Below are positions 49,901 through 52,900 of a DNA stretch of 64,000 nt, in pieces (position 1 is the first letter of the stretch; every line of letters begins with the position of its first letter). The notes beneath the pieces are model-generated. The model made no database searches. It saw only the letters and a list, made by a program, of their open reading frames with translations, and was not told where the DNA came from. The translations under genes were made by a program, and so were the position numbers. The DNA is from Haliotis asinina. Its lineage: Eukaryota > Mollusca > Gastropoda > Lepetellida > Haliotidae. The stretch is taken from contig NC_090288.1 of the NCBI RefSeq assembly GCF_037392515.1, positions 5,511,501 through 5,575,500 of the forward strand, written 5' to 3'.

Positions 49901-52900
49901 CGGTGACTCCCTCCCAACGCTGGATGCTCCTCCCCACTCTGGACTCTTCGGACCTTCCTGTTGCCAGTAAAAGTGAATTTTGGATTGTTCGCGCTTGCGC
50001 GAGTGGGGAGATCACGTCACTTCCGTGACTACATTCGTAGATTACATGAGGTAGCCATCTAGGGAATGGCGAATCAACGACTGTCTGATCTCTTCTAGCG
50101 AAGCTTGAGGTAATATGCATAAGACCTATGGTAAGGTAAGTATTTAAATATCTAAAATATTTAGATTTTAATAATTTTGTGCATGCTGAAAAGCATAGCG
50201 TTTGACGTCAAATACCTGAATTTGAAAAGAGTGACTTAGATGGTGATTTAGGTCGCGGGTATTCATACTGCAGGTTGTGTCACTGTGTACAGACGCAAGA
50301 TCAGCTGAAATAAGGCTTTCAGTCACAGATGTTTGTCATAAACTCTTCTTCTGTCCCCAATTTTAAATTAGAGACATCACTTCAGGTTTTCTTTACATAG
50401 ATATGGTTTGCAAATACACTGTGAGACTGAGTTAGAATGGCTTTGGCTATTTTTCATCAAACATGACGTAAGCAAATGAGATACTCATTAGTAAAAGGTT
50501 TGTACTGTAGTGGGGAAACTACTTTAATCCAAACTTAGTTGAGAATGTAGTTCATGGTTATCAAGCAGATTTTGGTAACTGGTGCACGAGCAAGTTTTCA
50601 GTGGTGCATGTGAACTGGTGGATCCTTGTTTAGAGTCTTTAATGTGTTTAAAACCTATAGGAAAGTACCTGGAATGTTTTACAAATTAACGTGTGAAGCC
50701 CATTTCTGGTGTCCCCTACCTTGATACTGTTGGAATATTGCTAAAAGTAGCATAAAACTAAACTCATTCACATTTTGTCAACTGACCCCTGAAGGTCCCG
50801 GGTTAGAATAGGCCTTCGGCAGCCCATGCTTGCCAATATATGATAAAAGGCAACCATGCTTGTTGTAAGAGGCGACTAACAGGATCGGGATCAGTCAGTC
50901 AATCAATCAGCAATCAATCATGACCTATGGCATGGGATGTTAATCATTGTGTCAACTATTTCATCAAATGCAGGCTCCGTTATTTACATGCATTGTTCTG
51001 TATCATTTTTTTTATCATTTTGTATCATTCTGTAATGTGCAGGTAAACTACTGGATGAAGGACACAGAGACTGAGATTGAGGCTGTACAGAGCATCTACG
51101 AAGGACAGATTGACAACGCCCTTATCATCGGCTTGCAGCCAGACACGTGGTACACCGTTAACGTTCAAGTGTACAACTCTGCTGGAAACGGCCCCAAGAG
51201 TGAGGACTACAGTCAGAGCACAGATAGATTTGGTGTGTGTTAAAAGATTGGAGCTTGTATTCACTTGATGAGTCCAGACATATTCAGTGCTTCAGTGTAC
51301 TACACAGAGTTCATGTCTAAGATCACCAACACTTTGTGTCTCAACCCCTTAAACCATAGAGCACTCCATGTTTTCAAAACACCTTCATATATTTGTAACA
51401 CTGCTCACTGTGTAACATTGTTCAAATTGAAAAGTGTTTTTGTCATATGGAATATTATTGACTAACCAGAAAAAGGTTTGAAGTTGCATCTTTATCTTGC
51501 AGCTCCCCAACTGTACCCGACAGAAGTGCATGTGTTCTCCTACTCCAGCACCCAGGTGTATGTGTCTTTCCGTGGCGTCAGTACGCAGGTGTACGAGGAA
51601 CCATTACAAGGGTACAAGGTAGGTACAAGTGTGCATGTGTTCTCCTACTCCAACACCCAGGTGTATGTGTCTTTCTGTGGCATCAGTACAAAGTGTATGA
51701 CGAAGCACTATAGCTTTATAAGGTAGGTACATGTGTCCTGGAACCTTGATGTGTACACAGGCAGTTGGGAGGACAGAACCACATGGCATTATGTTGCAGT
51801 AGTGTAGTATGTTGTGTTCTTTTAACTGGATAGCCTCCCTTTGCCTGTTAGATCCATGAAGATGCAGGTAAGAATTGGTCTGTAGGAACCCATAATAGTC
51901 GTAAGGGGTGACTATGAAGAGCGTGTGGTTAGGCTTGCTAACTTAGCTGACATATAGGTTAGGCTTGCTAACTTGGCTGACATAGTCATCTTATCCCAGT
52001 TGTGTGGATCAGTGCTCATGTTGTGTGGTCCAGACTCATTTTTAGAGACTGCTGCAATATAGCTGGAATATTCCTGACATTACACAACAAACGAACCAAC
52101 CAACCAATCGAATCACCAGATATTCTTGGCCGGAGTCCTAGTTTGTAGACAGATCTCTACCAAACGGCCAAAACTGAGACATGAGTAGTAAAAGCAGCAA
52201 GACAGGACTCCAAATAAATTATGTGGCCAAACCATTTGCTCTTGAGACTGTTAAGAATAATCACCCTAGTGTACATGAATTGCTGGAATATGGAAAAAAA
52301 GGCATAAAACCTTACTCACTCAAAATGAACATGGCTGATTGAACCCCCTGTAGGTGTAAAGAAGGAGGCCTTCAGGTGAGAAATTGTTTTCCCACTTGTT
52401 TCAATGTTCTAGATATCCAGTTAGTCACTCCTTTGAGAACCTTCTGTGTGCTTGCAGGTGCAATACTGGCGCAATGCCGAGGATATACGTAAAGCCAAAG
52501 TGGTGGACTGTGAGAAGAACAACCATGCGATACTGGGGAACATTGACAAGGATATCATCTACCAGATGCGTGTGTTTGCCTACAGTCGCGGGGGCCAGGG
52601 GAAGATGAGCTCACCCGCAACATACTTCACTCTTGGTGAGTTCCTGGATGATGCAAACATATTGTCATCAGTTGTGATTGTGATTCCCTACAATATCAGA
52701 ATCACAGTTAGCTATAGGGATTCTTCACTAGAACTGTATGGATTCACCACCTTTGCTTGTTGTAAACATTGCTGCAATGGAACTTCTTTCTTGCCTATAA
52801 CTTCGTGACTTTTAACTGCTTGGAAAACATGGAAATTGGCCAACAATATTTACCCTTCAAAACATGTTACACATTCCTATTGCACATTGCTATTGTTCAT

